NCBI RefSeq assembly: GCF_900163635.1
Contig: NZ_FUID01000037.1
Location: 1 to 35,387, forward strand
Length of the DNA stretch: 35,387 bases
From: Leucobacter sp. 7(1)
Lineage (GTDB): Bacteria > Actinomycetota > Actinomycetes > Actinomycetales > Microbacteriaceae
Reading direction: 5' to 3'
The position numbers and the translations under genes were made by a program. Position 1 is the stretch's first letter, and each line of letters begins with the position of its first letter. The notes under the pieces were generated by a model. It saw nothing but the letters and a program-made list of their open reading frames with translations. It did not search any database and was not told where the DNA came from. Positions 7,483 to 15,846 of this stretch are shown here, in pieces.

Positions 7483-9498
7483 CTACACCCGCCTGCTCTG
7501 TCGGCGCTGGAGCCACCGCGCGGCCCCGAGCGCACTGGCTGCCGCGAGCAGAACACCGGCCCCGAGGAGCGTTCCTATGAAGGGGGTGCCGCCTGTGCGG
7601 GCGAGGGGATCGGGAATGCCCGGAGTAGGACCCTGGCCCTGGTGGGTACCCGAATCAGGCCCGGGATCAGTGCCAGGATCGGTGCCAGGGTCGGTGCCGG
7701 GATCAGTGCCCGGGTCGGGTGACGGGAGTGTAATCGTGAGTGCAGCGTCCGCCTTGACCCGAGTGCCATCCGGCGCCGTGCCGGTAACCTCGACCGTGTT
7801 CGACGCGCTGAGAGCGGCGAGTTCCGCACGGGTTGTCGGCGTCGAAACTGTCGCGGTTGCGCTCGCGGCGACGGGGAGATCTGCCACTGCAACTGATTCT
7901 GAGGTGTTCCCCGCACCGCGGGAGAAGGCCGCCGCAACATCGGTGAGGGGTGTGTTGCTGGGGTTCGTGAGGGTGGCCTCCCACATGATCGGCGCGTCGA
8001 TCTCGCTCTCTGACGGAGCGGTACCCGCGAGCGTCGCCGCAATGCCCGGAAGTGGGGCCGCGGCTACGACGTCATCGACACGAGCGAGATCGCCTCGCCC
8101 GGCTTCACTGTAGGCCGCCACCCGAAAACTGTACTCGCCGGGGGCAAGATCGCTGATCGTCGCGCTCGTCGCCGTGCTGATGTCACGCTCGATCGTCTGC
8201 CAGGTGGATCCGCCGTCCGCAGACTGCTCGATCACATAGTCGAGGACGGGGACCTGGCCGGCGCGGTGAGTCACGGCGTCCCAGCTCAGCGTAACGCTGC
8301 CCGCCGTCGCTCCGGTCCCGCCAGTGAGCCCGGTGACAGGATCGGGGCTCTGCGCGAGGAGGCGGAGGCTATGCTCGCCCTTCGAAGTCATCACGAGCCA
8401 ACCCTCGGGGGTGACTGCGAGGTCGCATGCTTGCTCGTAGGGCACATCTCGTACCTGCACTTCGGCCTGGAAATTTCCGGACTCGTCGAAGCGCTGGATC
8501 GCGCCCCTCTGGGGAATCACGTAGAGCTCGCCCTCATCACCCACGACAGTCTCGTAGATCATCTGGCCAGGAAAGCTCAGGGCTCCGTTGGAGCCGAACG
8601 TGGTGTCCAGCTCCCACGAGGAGTTCACCTGGTCCACGTTCCATCGCTGCACCATCCCGGTGGCAGGGGCACGGGTAAAGCCGAGGTCCGAGGTGTAGAG
8701 CTTCTCACCATCGGATGAGACACCGTAAATCTCGTCGATCCCGCCGGGGCCATTCGTGGCGGGGCGATTCGGCTGGGTGCCTGCAGTCTGGCCGACCCCG
8801 GTGAATCGGTGGAGCGGCTCTCCGTCAGGTACCGAGAAGACGCTCACGACGTTGCAGCCCTCGTATGGCGCGTAGAGCCGGTCTCCAATGAAGCCGAAGT
8901 AGGGACCCCACGCGAGTTCACCCTCGCCGAGCTGGGTGCAGCCCTGGTCGCCGCCAACGCCGGCGTTCCCCGTGATCGTGTGTGCCGCATCGTAGAAGAG
9001 GATCGTGCCTCGAGGCGTGCCGAGGTTGCCATTCGTATCGCTCACCGCGATGCCGCCGCCAGCCATCGCTTCGATCCCGCGCGGTTCGGCCCAGACCTGC
9101 GTCCCGCCCGTGGGGTCTGCCGCGGTACTATCGCGGTTCTCGTAGCGCACGGGAGCTTCCCACGCTGAACCCAAGTACCCCTGTCCGTCCGCGTAGTCGC
9201 CGCCGCCGAGATAATCGCCCGCGCTCGGGTCGAAGGCACCGGGACGGTACTCCACGATGCCCCGCTCCTCACCGTCAGCAATGGCGTACCAAATGCTCCC
9301 GCCCGCATCGAGGGCGACCCCGTAGATACTGTTCACAGTTTCTTGGCTGTCCCCGATCAGACCGTATTCACCGCTCCCTTCGGCTTTCCCCGCGGGCAGC
9401 GGGTCAGGAACTGCGTGTGCGGCCTGCGGTGTGCCCAGCAGCGTGGCGGCCAGAAGCGCGGCGGCGCCGAGGCCGCCCCACTGTTTCGAATGCATCAT
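7483..9498 (-). CDS. Secreted wall-anchored protein with beta-propeller-like and FnIII domains
   Basis: A 671-residue surface protein of unknown function. Residues 1-29 are a signal peptide ending in AHA. Residues about 40-385 look like a beta-propeller or NHL-like region, with recurring phrases such as [36 protein letters not shown] and [16 protein letters not shown], but I do not recognise a catalytic family. Residues about 390-480 are a fibronectin type III domain, followed by a DUF11-like beta domain (about 485-590). A PGTD-repeat stalk precedes LARTG, a hydrophobic helix and RRQSRRV, a sortase signal. The first of two adjacent ATG codons is used; AAGGGA lies 6 bases upstream. It is read in the same direction as pdxS, 191 bases before it, with no clear functional link. 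Confidence 0.85.
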   Translation of the reverse strand: MMHSKQWGGLGAAALLAATLLGTPQAAHAVPDPLPAGKAEGSGEYGLIGDSQETVNSIYGVALDAGGSIWYAIADGEERGIVEYRPGAFDPSAGDYLGGGDYADGQGYLGSAWEAPVRYENRDSTAADPTGGTQVWAEPRGIEAMAGGGIAVSDTNGNLGTPRGTILFYDAAHTITGNAGVGGDQGCTQLGEGELAWGPYFGFIGDRLYAPYEGCNVVSVFSVPDGEPLHRFTGVGQTAGTQPNRPATNGPGGIDEIYGVSSDGEKLYTSDLGFTRAPATGMVQRWNVDQVNSSWELDTTFGSNGALSFPGQMIYETVVGDEGELYVIPQRGAIQRFDESGNFQAEVQVRDVPYEQACDLAVTPEGWLVMTSKGEHSLRLLAQSPDPVTGLTGGTGATAGSVTLSWDAVTHRAGQVPVLDYVIEQSADGGSTWQTIERDISTATSATISDLAPGEYSFRVAAYSEAGRGDLARVDDVVAAAPLPGIAATLAGTAPSESEIDAPIMWEATLTNPSNTPLTDVAAAFSRGAGNTSESVAVADLPVAASATATVSTPTTRAELAALSASNTVEVTGTAPDGTRVKADAALTITLPSPDPGTDPGTDPGTDPGTDPGPDSGTHQGQGPTPGIPDPLARTGGTPFIGTLLGAGVLLAAASALGAARWLQRRQSRRV
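7663..7710 (-). repeat. 12-bp tandem repeats encoding PGTD units
   Basis: Four 12-base units encode the Pro-Gly-Thr-Asp repeats of the stalk just before the LARTG sorting signal. The third-base differences between units suggest they are not very recent copies. Confidence 0.8.
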
Positions 9499-9819
9499 GG
9501 TGTCCCTTCGCGGGGGTGATCCCCGTGTGCTCCCGCGGTCCCCTCGTGGGTGATCGCGAAATCAGCGTATTTCGGTGTGCATGTCGCTCACCGGGAGCTG
9601 TGCGGACATAGCACAGGCCGTGCGCCAGACGGGCAGATTTGAGTACTCGCGCGACTCGCTGAGTGGCCCGATGAGGGACAAAGACCTGTCTGGGTCGCCG
9701 GACGCGCGGACAGGCAGGGGGACTGGTCACGCCTCGGACGTTCTCGATAGCCTGGAATCACACGACGCGGCCACGCGGTCTCGTCCGTGCGCAAAGTCGC
9801 GAGCGTGAAAGGAAGATCT
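9499..9819. other. Intergenic region between the wall-protein gene and mscR
   Basis: A 321-base divergent spacer with no supported gene. Its left end holds the leader of the wall-protein gene: a 6-bp stem CGCGGG/CCCGCG (arms 9509-9514 and 9532-9537) carrying the GGGAGCAC and CACCCCC blocks shared with the leader at 3138-3169. A weak CCTGTC/GACAGG inverted repeat lies near 9685-9715. TGGTCA (9724-9729), an 18-base spacer and TAGCCT (9748-9753) is a possible mscR promoter, at low confidence. Confidence 0.5.
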
Positions 9820-10905
9820 ATGGTCTATCGAGTACAGGGTGTCGTGGTCCGCGAGAAGAACGCGCCGGCGACAATTGAGACGGTCATCGTTCCGGATCCC
9901 GGCCCCGGTGAGGCTGTCGTCGACATCATCACCAGCGGTGTGTGCCACACGGATCTGCACTACAAGCAGGGCGGCATCTCTGACGAGTTCCCCTTCCTGC
10001 TCGGTCACGAAGCTACGGGGCGGGTCGCCGCTGTGGGCGAGGGTGTCACCGAGGTTGCCGTAGGCGACCGGGTGATCCTGAACTGGCGTGCTGTCTGCGG
10101 CCAGTGCCGTGCCTGCGCGAAGGGTCAGGCTCAGTACTGCTTCAACACACACAATGCGACGCAGAAGATGACGCTTGAGGACGGCACGGAGCTGTCGGCA
10201 GCGCTCGGTATCGGCGCGTTTATCGAGAAGACGCTTGTCGCCGCCGGGCAGTGCACCAAGATCGATGAGGAGTCGGACGCTGCCGCGGTGGGCTTGCTGG
10301 GCTGCGGCGTCATGGCGGGCATCGGTGCCGCCATCAACACCGGCGCGATCGCGCTCGGCGAGTCCGTTGCCGTGATCGGCTGCGGTGGTGTCGGCACCGC
10401 GGCAATCGCGGGCGCGCAGCTCGCGGGTGCCACGACGATCATCGCCGTCGATATTGACGACGCGAAGCTTGAGCAGGCGCGTAGCTTCGGCGCCACCCAC
10501 ACCGTCAATTCGCGCGGTACTGATCCTGTCGCCGCGATTCAGGAACTCACCGGCGGCTTCGGTGCGGACGTCGTGATTGACGCCGTGGGCCGCCCCGAGA
10601 CCTATCGGCAGGCGTTTTACGCGCGGGATCTCGCGGGCCGTGTGGTCCTTGTTGGGGTGCCGACCCCTGAGATGACGCTTGAGCTCCCGCTGCTCGACGT
10701 GTTCGGTCGCGGCGGCACGCTGAAGTCCTCCTGGTACGGCGATTGCTTGCCGAGCCGCGACTTTGCCATGCTGATTGACCAGTACAAGCTGGGACGACTC
10801 GACCTTGACGGCTTTGTCACCGAGCGCATTGGCCTCGGCGATGTCGAAGCTGCCTTCGCGAAGATGGCGGATGGCACCGTGCTGCGTTCGGTGGTGGAGC
10901 TGTAA
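9820..10905 (+). CDS. mscR: S-(hydroxymethyl)mycothiol dehydrogenase / S-nitrosomycothiol reductase
   Basis: A 361-residue zinc-dependent class III-type alcohol dehydrogenase. It oxidises the spontaneous adduct of formaldehyde and mycothiol (or reduces S-nitrosomycothiol) with NAD(H) in the cytoplasm. Catalytic zinc ligands are visible as CHTDLH, GHEATG and LLGCGV. The structural zinc site is the four-cysteine segment [15 protein letters not shown]. The Rossmann motif is [19 protein letters not shown]. Length and motifs match the mycothiol-dependent group rather than the glutathione one, fitting an actinobacterium. The start at 9820 is preferred because of AAAGGAAG at 9808-9815 and because it gives the standard length; an 11-codon in-frame extension lacks homology. 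The stop codon overlaps the next start in TAATG, so the hydrolase downstream is translationally coupled. Confidence 0.93.
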   Translation: MVYRVQGVVVREKNAPATIETVIVPDPGPGEAVVDIITSGVCHTDLHYKQGGISDEFPFLLGHEATGRVAAVGEGVTEVAVGDRVILNWRAVCGQCRACAKGQAQYCFNTHNATQKMTLEDGTELSAALGIGAFIEKTLVAAGQCTKIDEESDAAAVGLLGCGVMAGIGAAINTGAIALGESVAVIGCGGVGTAAIAGAQLAGATTIIAVDIDDAKLEQARSFGATHTVNSRGTDPVAAIQELTGGFGADVVIDAVGRPETYRQAFYARDLAGRVVLVGVPTPEMTLELPLLDVFGRGGTLKSSWYGDCLPSRDFAMLIDQYKLGRLDLDGFVTERIGLGDVEAAFAKMADGTVLRSVVEL

Positions 10906-11537
10906 TGCCCGGCGCACAGATTACGCATCTCGTCACGAGCGGCACCTTCTCGCTCGACGGTGGGACCTGGGACGTGGACAACAACGTGTGGATCGTGGGA
11001 GACGACGCCGAGGTCATTGTCATCGACCCCGCACATGACACGGCCGCGGTCGCCGAAGCTGTGGGGGATCGACGCACGCTCGCGGTGCTCCTCACGCACG
11101 GCCATGATGACCACATCCGGGCGGCGCGCGCCACGGCCGCGGCCCTCGGCGCTCCGATCCACTTGCACCCGGCCGATCGGATGCTGTGGGACGCCGTGTA
11201 CCCGGACGTGGCACCCGAAGCCGAGATTGCGGACGGTGATGAGTTCGCGGTTGCAGGCGTGACGCTGACCGCGGTGCACACGCCGGGACACTCGCCGGGA
11301 TCGGTGAGTTTTGTGGCACCGGAGCTCGGCGCGGTGTTTACCGGAGACACCCTGTTCCAGGGCGGACCCGGGGCGACTGGCCGCTCCTACAGTGACTTCC
11401 CCACGATCATCGAGTCGATCCGGAACCGGTTACTCACGCTCCCCGCGGAGACCGTGGTGCACACGGGCCACGGGGACACGACAACGATCGGCGCGGAGGC
11501 CCCGCAGCTCGAGGCGTGGATCACCCGAGGGCACTAG
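10905..11537 (+). CDS. Metallo-beta-lactamase-fold hydrolase (glyoxalase II-like), partner of mscR
   Basis: A 210-residue MBL-fold enzyme with the dinuclear zinc motif THGHDDH (~65-71), further metal ligands in HTPGHSPGS and FTGDTLF, and a late HTGHGDTTTIG. It is the usual neighbour of mscR in actinobacteria and probably hydrolyses the S-formylmycothiol produced by MscR to formate and free mycothiol; that role is inferred from context, not proven by motifs. Its ATG overlaps the mscR stop by one base (TAATG). A GC-rich inverted repeat begins 14 bases after its stop. Confidence 0.88.
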   Translation: MPGAQITHLVTSGTFSLDGGTWDVDNNVWIVGDDAEVIVIDPAHDTAAVAEAVGDRRTLAVLLTHGHDDHIRAARATAAALGAPIHLHPADRMLWDAVYPDVAPEAEIADGDEFAVAGVTLTAVHTPGHSPGSVSFVAPELGAVFTGDTLFQGGPGATGRSYSDFPTIIESIRNRLLTLPAETVVHTGHGDTTTIGAEAPQLEAWITRGH

Positions 11538-11550
11538 CTCTGCGGAACAC

Positions 11551-11575
11551 CCCGGGTGCCGCAGGTGCCCGGGGC
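11551..11575 (+). terminator. Candidate terminator after the mscR-hydrolase operon
   Basis: CCCCGGG and CCCGGGG form a 7-bp GC stem with an 11-base loop, starting 14 bases after the hydrolase stop. No T-tract follows, as is common in actinobacteria. Confidence 0.5.
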
Positions 11576-11624
11576 GTTGCGCTGCGTGCTGCCCCGCGCT
11601 GCTCGCGCGCGGGAGTGATGCCTC

Positions 11625-11956
11625 CGAGACCTCAATCTCGCACCTTTTCCAGGGCAGGAATGTGCCAATTTGGTATCTCGCCGGAAGGTGCCCTGCATGA
11701 GGGCACCTCGCACCCAGGTCACTCCCCTCGCTGGAGCCGAACGATACCCGCGAGAACTCAATCTCGCACGTTTTCAGGGAGTCAGAGGTGCATAATTGTG
11801 GACTCGCTGGGTCTGGGCCTGGCCTCGGGGCTGTGCCTGCACTCGGAGCCCGCCCGGCACCCCGGACGCTCTGTGCTCCTCGCAATCAAGCTCCCCTGAG
11901 AACGCGATTTCGCACTCTTTCCCTGAGCGTCGTGTGCTCTATCGCGGTCTCGGTGG
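11625..11956. repeat. Three degenerate 60-bp direct repeats in a gene-free region
   Basis: The 504 bases from 11538 to 12041 contain no supported gene. Three related 60-base copies start at 11625, 11751 and 11897. Each opens with CGAGAACTCAATCTCGCAC or a variant and ends in CTCG(C/G)(C/T)GG. All three keep GCAC-N18-GTGC at the same position (11640-11665, 11766-11791, 11912-11937), although the 18 bases between differ. The first two copies also have a CGAGA/TCTCG inverted repeat at their left end. Between copies one and two is a perfect hairpin, AGGTGCCCT/AGGGCACCT (11686-11708). Function is unknown. Confidence 0.65.
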
Positions 11957-12041
11957 CGTTCGAGGTGGGTGAGTGGGAAAGACGCGGAAACAGGGGAGTC
12001 CTGCCGGAGGCACTGAGGTAGGCCTGAGCGCCCGGTCTGGC

Positions 12042-12725
12042 CTACCGGCGGGGGAGCTGCGCCGCGACCGCGTCCAGAATTGCCTCGGGTGAACCGGCCG
12101 CGTCGTACACAGCGACCATCACCTGCCGCGGCACGGCGGCGCTCGCGGGATCAATCCAAGGCGCGTACAGCCCGGCGACGCGTCGGAGATCCTGCGTCAC
12201 GGCCCCCGCGGCGTCGCGCACCGAGCCGCGCAACCACTCGCGCAACGTTGTGTTGTGCACGGCAACGAGTGACGCCGCGAGTGCCGGGGCAACCCAGCCG
12301 GGCGTCTCTGCCGGGGTGACGCGCCGGATGAACCGCGTAAACACCCGCTCGTAGCGGTGCGTGATGACAAGTTCGCGATCCCGCAGTGCCGGGGTGACGC
12401 GCATAAGTTCGAAGCGCAGTCGCGCGGCCTCGGGATCGCGGGTCAGGAGGCGCAGCACGTCAGCGGTGCTCTGCACGAGCGCCTCACCCGGGGCGAGCGT
12501 CGTATCAGCGAGGAAGGCCTCGGCCTGGGCGAGGGCGTGATCGTGGTCCGCGAACACCACGTCGTCCTTGCTGCCGAAGCGTCGAAAGAATGTGCTGCGG
12601 CTCATCCCCACGGCGTCCGCGAGGTCCTCCGCCGTCGTCGCCTCGTACCCGCGCTCTGCCAAGCGGCGGATCGCGGCGGGGGCGCTCTGCGGGGTGGCCA
12701 CGGCGCGCGACGGCTTACTGCTCAT
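12042..12725 (-). CDS. TetR family transcriptional regulator
   Basis: A 227-residue TetR-type repressor. The helix-turn-helix lies at about residues 15-55, with TTAEDLADAVGMSRSTFF and RRFGSKDDV; the C-terminal helical domain is long enough for a TetR_C domain of the fatty-acid or acyl-CoA responsive kind, but the ligand is unknown. The start at 12725 is 6 bases after TAGCTT (12732-12737, minus strand), so the transcript may be leaderless; no Shine-Dalgarno is present. It is divergent from the acyl-CoA dehydrogenase gene with 168 bases between them and is the obvious candidate to control it, possibly sensing the CoA ester substrate. That link is inferred from layout. Confidence 0.88.
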   Translation of the reverse strand: MSSKPSRAVATPQSAPAAIRRLAERGYEATTAEDLADAVGMSRSTFFRRFGSKDDVVFADHDHALAQAEAFLADTTLAPGEALVQSTADVLRLLTRDPEAARLRFELMRVTPALRDRELVITHRYERVFTRFIRRVTPAETPGWVAPALAASLVAVHNTTLREWLRGSVRDAAGAVTQDLRRVAGLYAPWIDPASAAVPRQVMVAVYDAAGSPEAILDAVAAQLPRR

Positions 12726-12825
12726 GCAGCGAAGCTAGCACATTTTCGCGTTGTGGGACTCCGTTTCAGGGGAGGGCTTCCCTGCAGGAGGAGTTGTGGA
12801 CTCTCCCAAGGTTCTGTGCGCAGGC

Positions 12826-12854
12826 TTGACTTGGTACCGAGTGTCAGGCAGTCT
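12826..12854 (+). promoter_or_regulatory. Promoter of the acyl-CoA dehydrogenase gene
   Basis: TTGACT (12826-12831), a 17-base spacer and CAGTCT (12849-12854) make a plausible sigma-70-type promoter 39 bases before the gene start. The divergent regulator gene has its own -10 box at 12732-12737. No strong palindrome between the two promoters stands out. Confidence 0.45.
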
Positions 12855-12893
12855 CGGGGCACAGCACCAGGGCGGTGCGGAGAGGACGATCCC

Positions 12894-14120
12894 ATGTCGC
12901 AGACCGGTACAGGACCCATCCCGCAGGGCACCGAAGAGCCCAGCTACGAACTCTGGGAGCCGCTGGATCCCGACGTCGCCGGGGTGTTCCGGGACGTTCC
13001 TGCGGAGGATCGCGCGTACCGGGAGCGTGCTCGCGAGTTTGTGCAGACCGAAGTCCGCCCGGTCATTGCTGGGATCTGGGACCGCGCGGAGTACCCGCTC
13101 GACCTTGCCAAGCGGCTCGGTGAGCTTGACCTGCTGCGCGACGGCGTCGATGTTCCGGGCTTCCCGGAGCAGAGTCTGCTCGCGGCGAGCCTGACAACTA
13201 TGGAACTGGCGCGTGGCGACGGGTCGGTCGCCACGATCGTGGGCGTCCAGGGTGGTCTCGCGCTGCGCTCCGTTGCCTGGTGCGGCTCCGAGGCTCAGCG
13301 TGAGCGCTGGCTCGCGCCGCTCGCACGCGGCACCGAGCTGGGGGCCTTTGCGCTCACTGAGCCGACACACGGTTCGGACTCGGTCAGCCTGGAGACTCGG
13401 GCGGAGACGCGGCCCGGCGGTTTTGTCCTCAACGGACACAAGAAGTGGATCGGATCCGGCAGCGTGGGCCAGCTCGCCGTGGTCTGGGCGCGCGGTGATG
13501 ACGGGCAGGTGCAGGGCTTCCTCGTGCCGCAGGATGCCCCCGGGTACCGTGCCACGACGATTGAGGGGAAAGTCTCGCTGCGCGCGATTTGGCAGGCGCA
13601 CATCGAACTCGACGGCGTCGAGGTGGGAGAGGGCGCTCGGATGCCCGGCGCGAACTCTTTCAAGGACACCGCGCGGGTGCTCCAGGCCACTCGGCTCGGA
13701 GTCGCCTGGGCGGCGCTCGGGCAGGCAACGGCGGTCTACGAATCGGCGGTGCACTACGCCAGACAGCGCGTACAGTTTGGCAGGCCTCTCGCCGCGTCTC
13801 AGATCGTGCAGGCCCGTCTCGCGGAAATGCTCAGCCAGCTCACCACGCTGCAGACGCTGCTGATGCAGTTGACGCGTGCCGAGGAGCGCGGCGAGCTTTC
13901 GGGCCCGGGGGCGTCGCTCGGCAAGTTCACCGCGACCCGCACCGCTCGCGACATGGCGCGCAACGCCCGCGATCTGCTGGGCGGCAACGGGATTCTGCTT
14001 GAGAATCGCGTCGCACGCCACTTTGCCGACATTGAGGCACTGCACACCTACGAGGGCACCGAAACTGTGCAGGCGCTCATTATCGGACGTGACATCACCG
14101 GTATCTCCGCGTTCGCCTAG
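12894..14120 (+). CDS. Acyl-CoA dehydrogenase, glutaryl-CoA-dehydrogenase-like
   Basis: A 408-residue FAD-dependent acyl-CoA dehydrogenase. Overall motifs follow the glutaryl-CoA dehydrogenase subgroup: GAFALTEPTHGSD for the FAD/substrate site, NGHKKWIGSG, VVWARGDDGQVQGFLV, KVSLRA, ARDLLGGNGI, and the catalytic base region HTYEGTETVQALIIGRDITG near the C-terminus. However, the residues that bind the glutaryl carboxylate in the human enzyme (Glu87, Arg94, Ser98 of mature numbering, from memory) fall on Ala, Ala and Gly in the segment ARGDGSVATIVG. The substrate may therefore be a different acyl-CoA. The start at 12894 follows GAGAGGA (12879-12885) by 8 bases; the open frame extends far upstream without homology. 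It is divergent from a TetR gene. Confidence 0.87.
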   Translation: MSQTGTGPIPQGTEEPSYELWEPLDPDVAGVFRDVPAEDRAYRERAREFVQTEVRPVIAGIWDRAEYPLDLAKRLGELDLLRDGVDVPGFPEQSLLAASLTTMELARGDGSVATIVGVQGGLALRSVAWCGSEAQRERWLAPLARGTELGAFALTEPTHGSDSVSLETRAETRPGGFVLNGHKKWIGSGSVGQLAVVWARGDDGQVQGFLVPQDAPGYRATTIEGKVSLRAIWQAHIELDGVEVGEGARMPGANSFKDTARVLQATRLGVAWAALGQATAVYESAVHYARQRVQFGRPLAASQIVQARLAEMLSQLTTLQTLLMQLTRAEERGELSGPGASLGKFTATRTARDMARNARDLLGGNGILLENRVARHFADIEALHTYEGTETVQALIIGRDITGISAFA

Positions 14121-14126
14121 GGGGTG

Positions 14127-14153
14127 GGGCCAGGCCCTCAGCGCGCCTGGCCC
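14127..14153. terminator. Hairpin between convergent genes
   Basis: GGGCCAGG (14127-14134) and CCTGGCCC (14146-14153) form an 8-bp stem with an 11-base loop that occupies most of the 35-base gap between the dehydrogenase and the convergent PucR gene. Confidence 0.6.
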
Positions 14154-14155
14154 GC

Positions 14156-15733
14156 CTACCCGGGGCCGCCGCCCTCGGGCACAGGCAATGCTCCGGTCTC
14201 GAGCGCGAGCCACAGAAGTGCGCGGTCTCCGGGAGAGCTGAGCGATACGCCCAGCTCGCGTTCGGCGTCGCGCAGGCGTGTGTTCAGAGTCTGCCGGTGC
14301 ACCCCGAGCCGGGTGGCGGCGTGCTCCAGCGCCCCGTTCTCGGCGAGAAAGGCGGCGACCGCCGCGACCAACCGCTCAGCGCTTGCATGGTCGAGCTCAG
14401 CGAGGCGTTTCCGCCAGGTGCCGAACACGGGTGCGTCCCCGCTCCCGCGCAGCCACTCGTCGAGGAGGTCCGTGCGTTCGAGTTCGCTCGCCCGGAGGAC
14501 CCGCACCTCTGGGCGTGCGGCGGTGGCCCGGTATGCTCGGCGGGCCTCTTCCCCGAGTGCGCGCAGCGTCCCCGGCGCACCGGGGCTGCTCACCCCAGCC
14601 CGCCAGCTCGCGAGGTTCCCGGTCTCGCGGCGAAGGAACTGCTCGACGGCCGCCACCACACTCGCGTCCGTGATCCCGGGAATGACAAGCATGAATCCAT
14701 CGTCAACGGTGCTGAGTAGCGGCGTCGCAGGTGTGTCCAGTGTGGCGAGCGAGACCGCGATCGCGGACTTGAGGAGAAGGCCTGCGGCCGGTTCACGCAT
14801 CCGCGCGGGGGCGGCCGCGGGGCCCGGGCCGAACGCGACGACGGTGCAGACCGGGGTGCCAGGGAAGAGCGTCTCGAACAGGCGCGCATCGGAGGCCATG
14901 CGCCCGGTCAGCGCCTCGGTGATGAGTTGCTCGCGCAGCGAGGCGGCGAGGCCGGCCAAGGCGCTTGTGTCGCGCGACAGGTCGATGAACGTGGCGATGG
15001 ATCCGATCAGCCCCTGTTCCAACGGGGCGTACCGGCGTCGCCTGGCCACTGCGAGCGGTGATCCCGCGGTGCTGGCGAGATGCAGGAACAGCGTGCCCAC
15101 AGCGGTGGAGCCGCTCGAGCGGCCCGCGGCGAGGTGGCGGGAGAGCTCATCGGTGATCCCCCGAGCCTCCCGTTCCGTGACGTCGCTGGGGCCCGCCACG
15201 GTGCGCCGGATGCCGTCGGGGGCGATCCAGTACACGGCGGCCTCGAGTTCCTGGGCGAGCTGCTCCAGGCCTTCGATCTGCTGGCTGGGCGTCGCGTCGG
15301 AGTAAGCAAGCCGCTGCTGCACGTCAAGCATCCGGCGCACCTGGTCGAGCTGCCTGTCGGCGATCCGGCGCGACACGAACTCAGAGATCGCGATGTATGG
15401 AGTGTCGAGCGGCACGCTCAGGACCGGGATCCCGTGGGCGTCGCCAGCGCGCAGCCATGCCTCCGGGATGGCGTTCAGGATCAGGCCGACGCCGAATCCT
15501 ACGGCGGCGACCTCACGAGCGGCCAGGCCGGCGAAGAGCGCGTCGAGCTGTTCGGGTGAACGTTCGACAAGACCCGTGGTGAGCAGCAGCACCCCCTTGG
15601 TCAGCCACGGGGTCGGGTCGTTGACCTCGGCGACGTGGACATGGGTGACCGCGCGATGCAGCAGTGAGTGCCCGGTTGCGCAGCTGAGTTGCAGTGCGGG
15701 ATCAGCCAGGAGATCCGCGAGGGTGGATGCCAT
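14156..15733 (-). CDS. PucR family transcriptional regulator
   Basis: A 525-residue regulator. Residues about 5-125 are the PucR N-terminal domain, with the characteristic VAEVNDPTPWLTKGVLLLTTG and VGFGVGLILNAIPEAW. The middle is a degenerate GGDEF-like/CdaR-type region. Residues about 455-510 are the C-terminal PucR helix-turn-helix (FLAENGALEHAATRLGVHRQ). PucR proteins usually activate or repress nitrogen-compound catabolism, such as purines, amino acids, polyamines or GABA. The start at 15733 lies 7 bases after TACTAT (15741-15746, minus strand), suggesting a leaderless transcript; a 10-codon upstream extension is less likely. It is divergent from the ureohydrolase-symporter pair, its probable target. 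Confidence 0.92.
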   Translation of the reverse strand: MASTLADLLADPALQLSCATGHSLLHRAVTHVHVAEVNDPTPWLTKGVLLLTTGLVERSPEQLDALFAGLAAREVAAVGFGVGLILNAIPEAWLRAGDAHGIPVLSVPLDTPYIAISEFVSRRIADRQLDQVRRMLDVQQRLAYSDATPSQQIEGLEQLAQELEAAVYWIAPDGIRRTVAGPSDVTEREARGITDELSRHLAAGRSSGSTAVGTLFLHLASTAGSPLAVARRRRYAPLEQGLIGSIATFIDLSRDTSALAGLAASLREQLITEALTGRMASDARLFETLFPGTPVCTVVAFGPGPAAAPARMREPAAGLLLKSAIAVSLATLDTPATPLLSTVDDGFMLVIPGITDASVVAAVEQFLRRETGNLASWRAGVSSPGAPGTLRALGEEARRAYRATAARPEVRVLRASELERTDLLDEWLRGSGDAPVFGTWRKRLAELDHASAERLVAAVAAFLAENGALEHAATRLGVHRQTLNTRLRDAERELGVSLSSPGDRALLWLALETGALPVPEGGGPG

Positions 15734-15740
15734 ATTCACG

Positions 15741-15785
15741 ATAGTAGTGATTCTCTCCACCAAATTCCCGAGAATCGTGATTGTC
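15741..15785. promoter_or_regulatory. Shared control region of the PucR and ureohydrolase genes
   Basis: GATTCTC (15749-15755) and GAGAATC (15770-15776) form a 7-bp inverted repeat with a 14-base centre. GTGATTCTC (15747-15755) and GTGATTGTC (15777-15785) form a near-identical direct repeat at a 30-base interval. The PucR -10 box TACTAT (15741-15746, minus) lies next to them. This is a good candidate for the binding site of the PucR regulator. Confidence 0.5.
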
Positions 15786-15846
15786 TGCGGTGCCGTGGCC
15801 CGACAAGCTAGAGGACATCACCTTTTCCCCTGCCCGAGGAGCGCTC

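Noticed and set aside
12894-14120. Gene symbol gcdH for the acyl-CoA dehydrogenase
   Set aside because: The residues that recognise the glutaryl carboxylate appear to be replaced, so the specific name is not justified.
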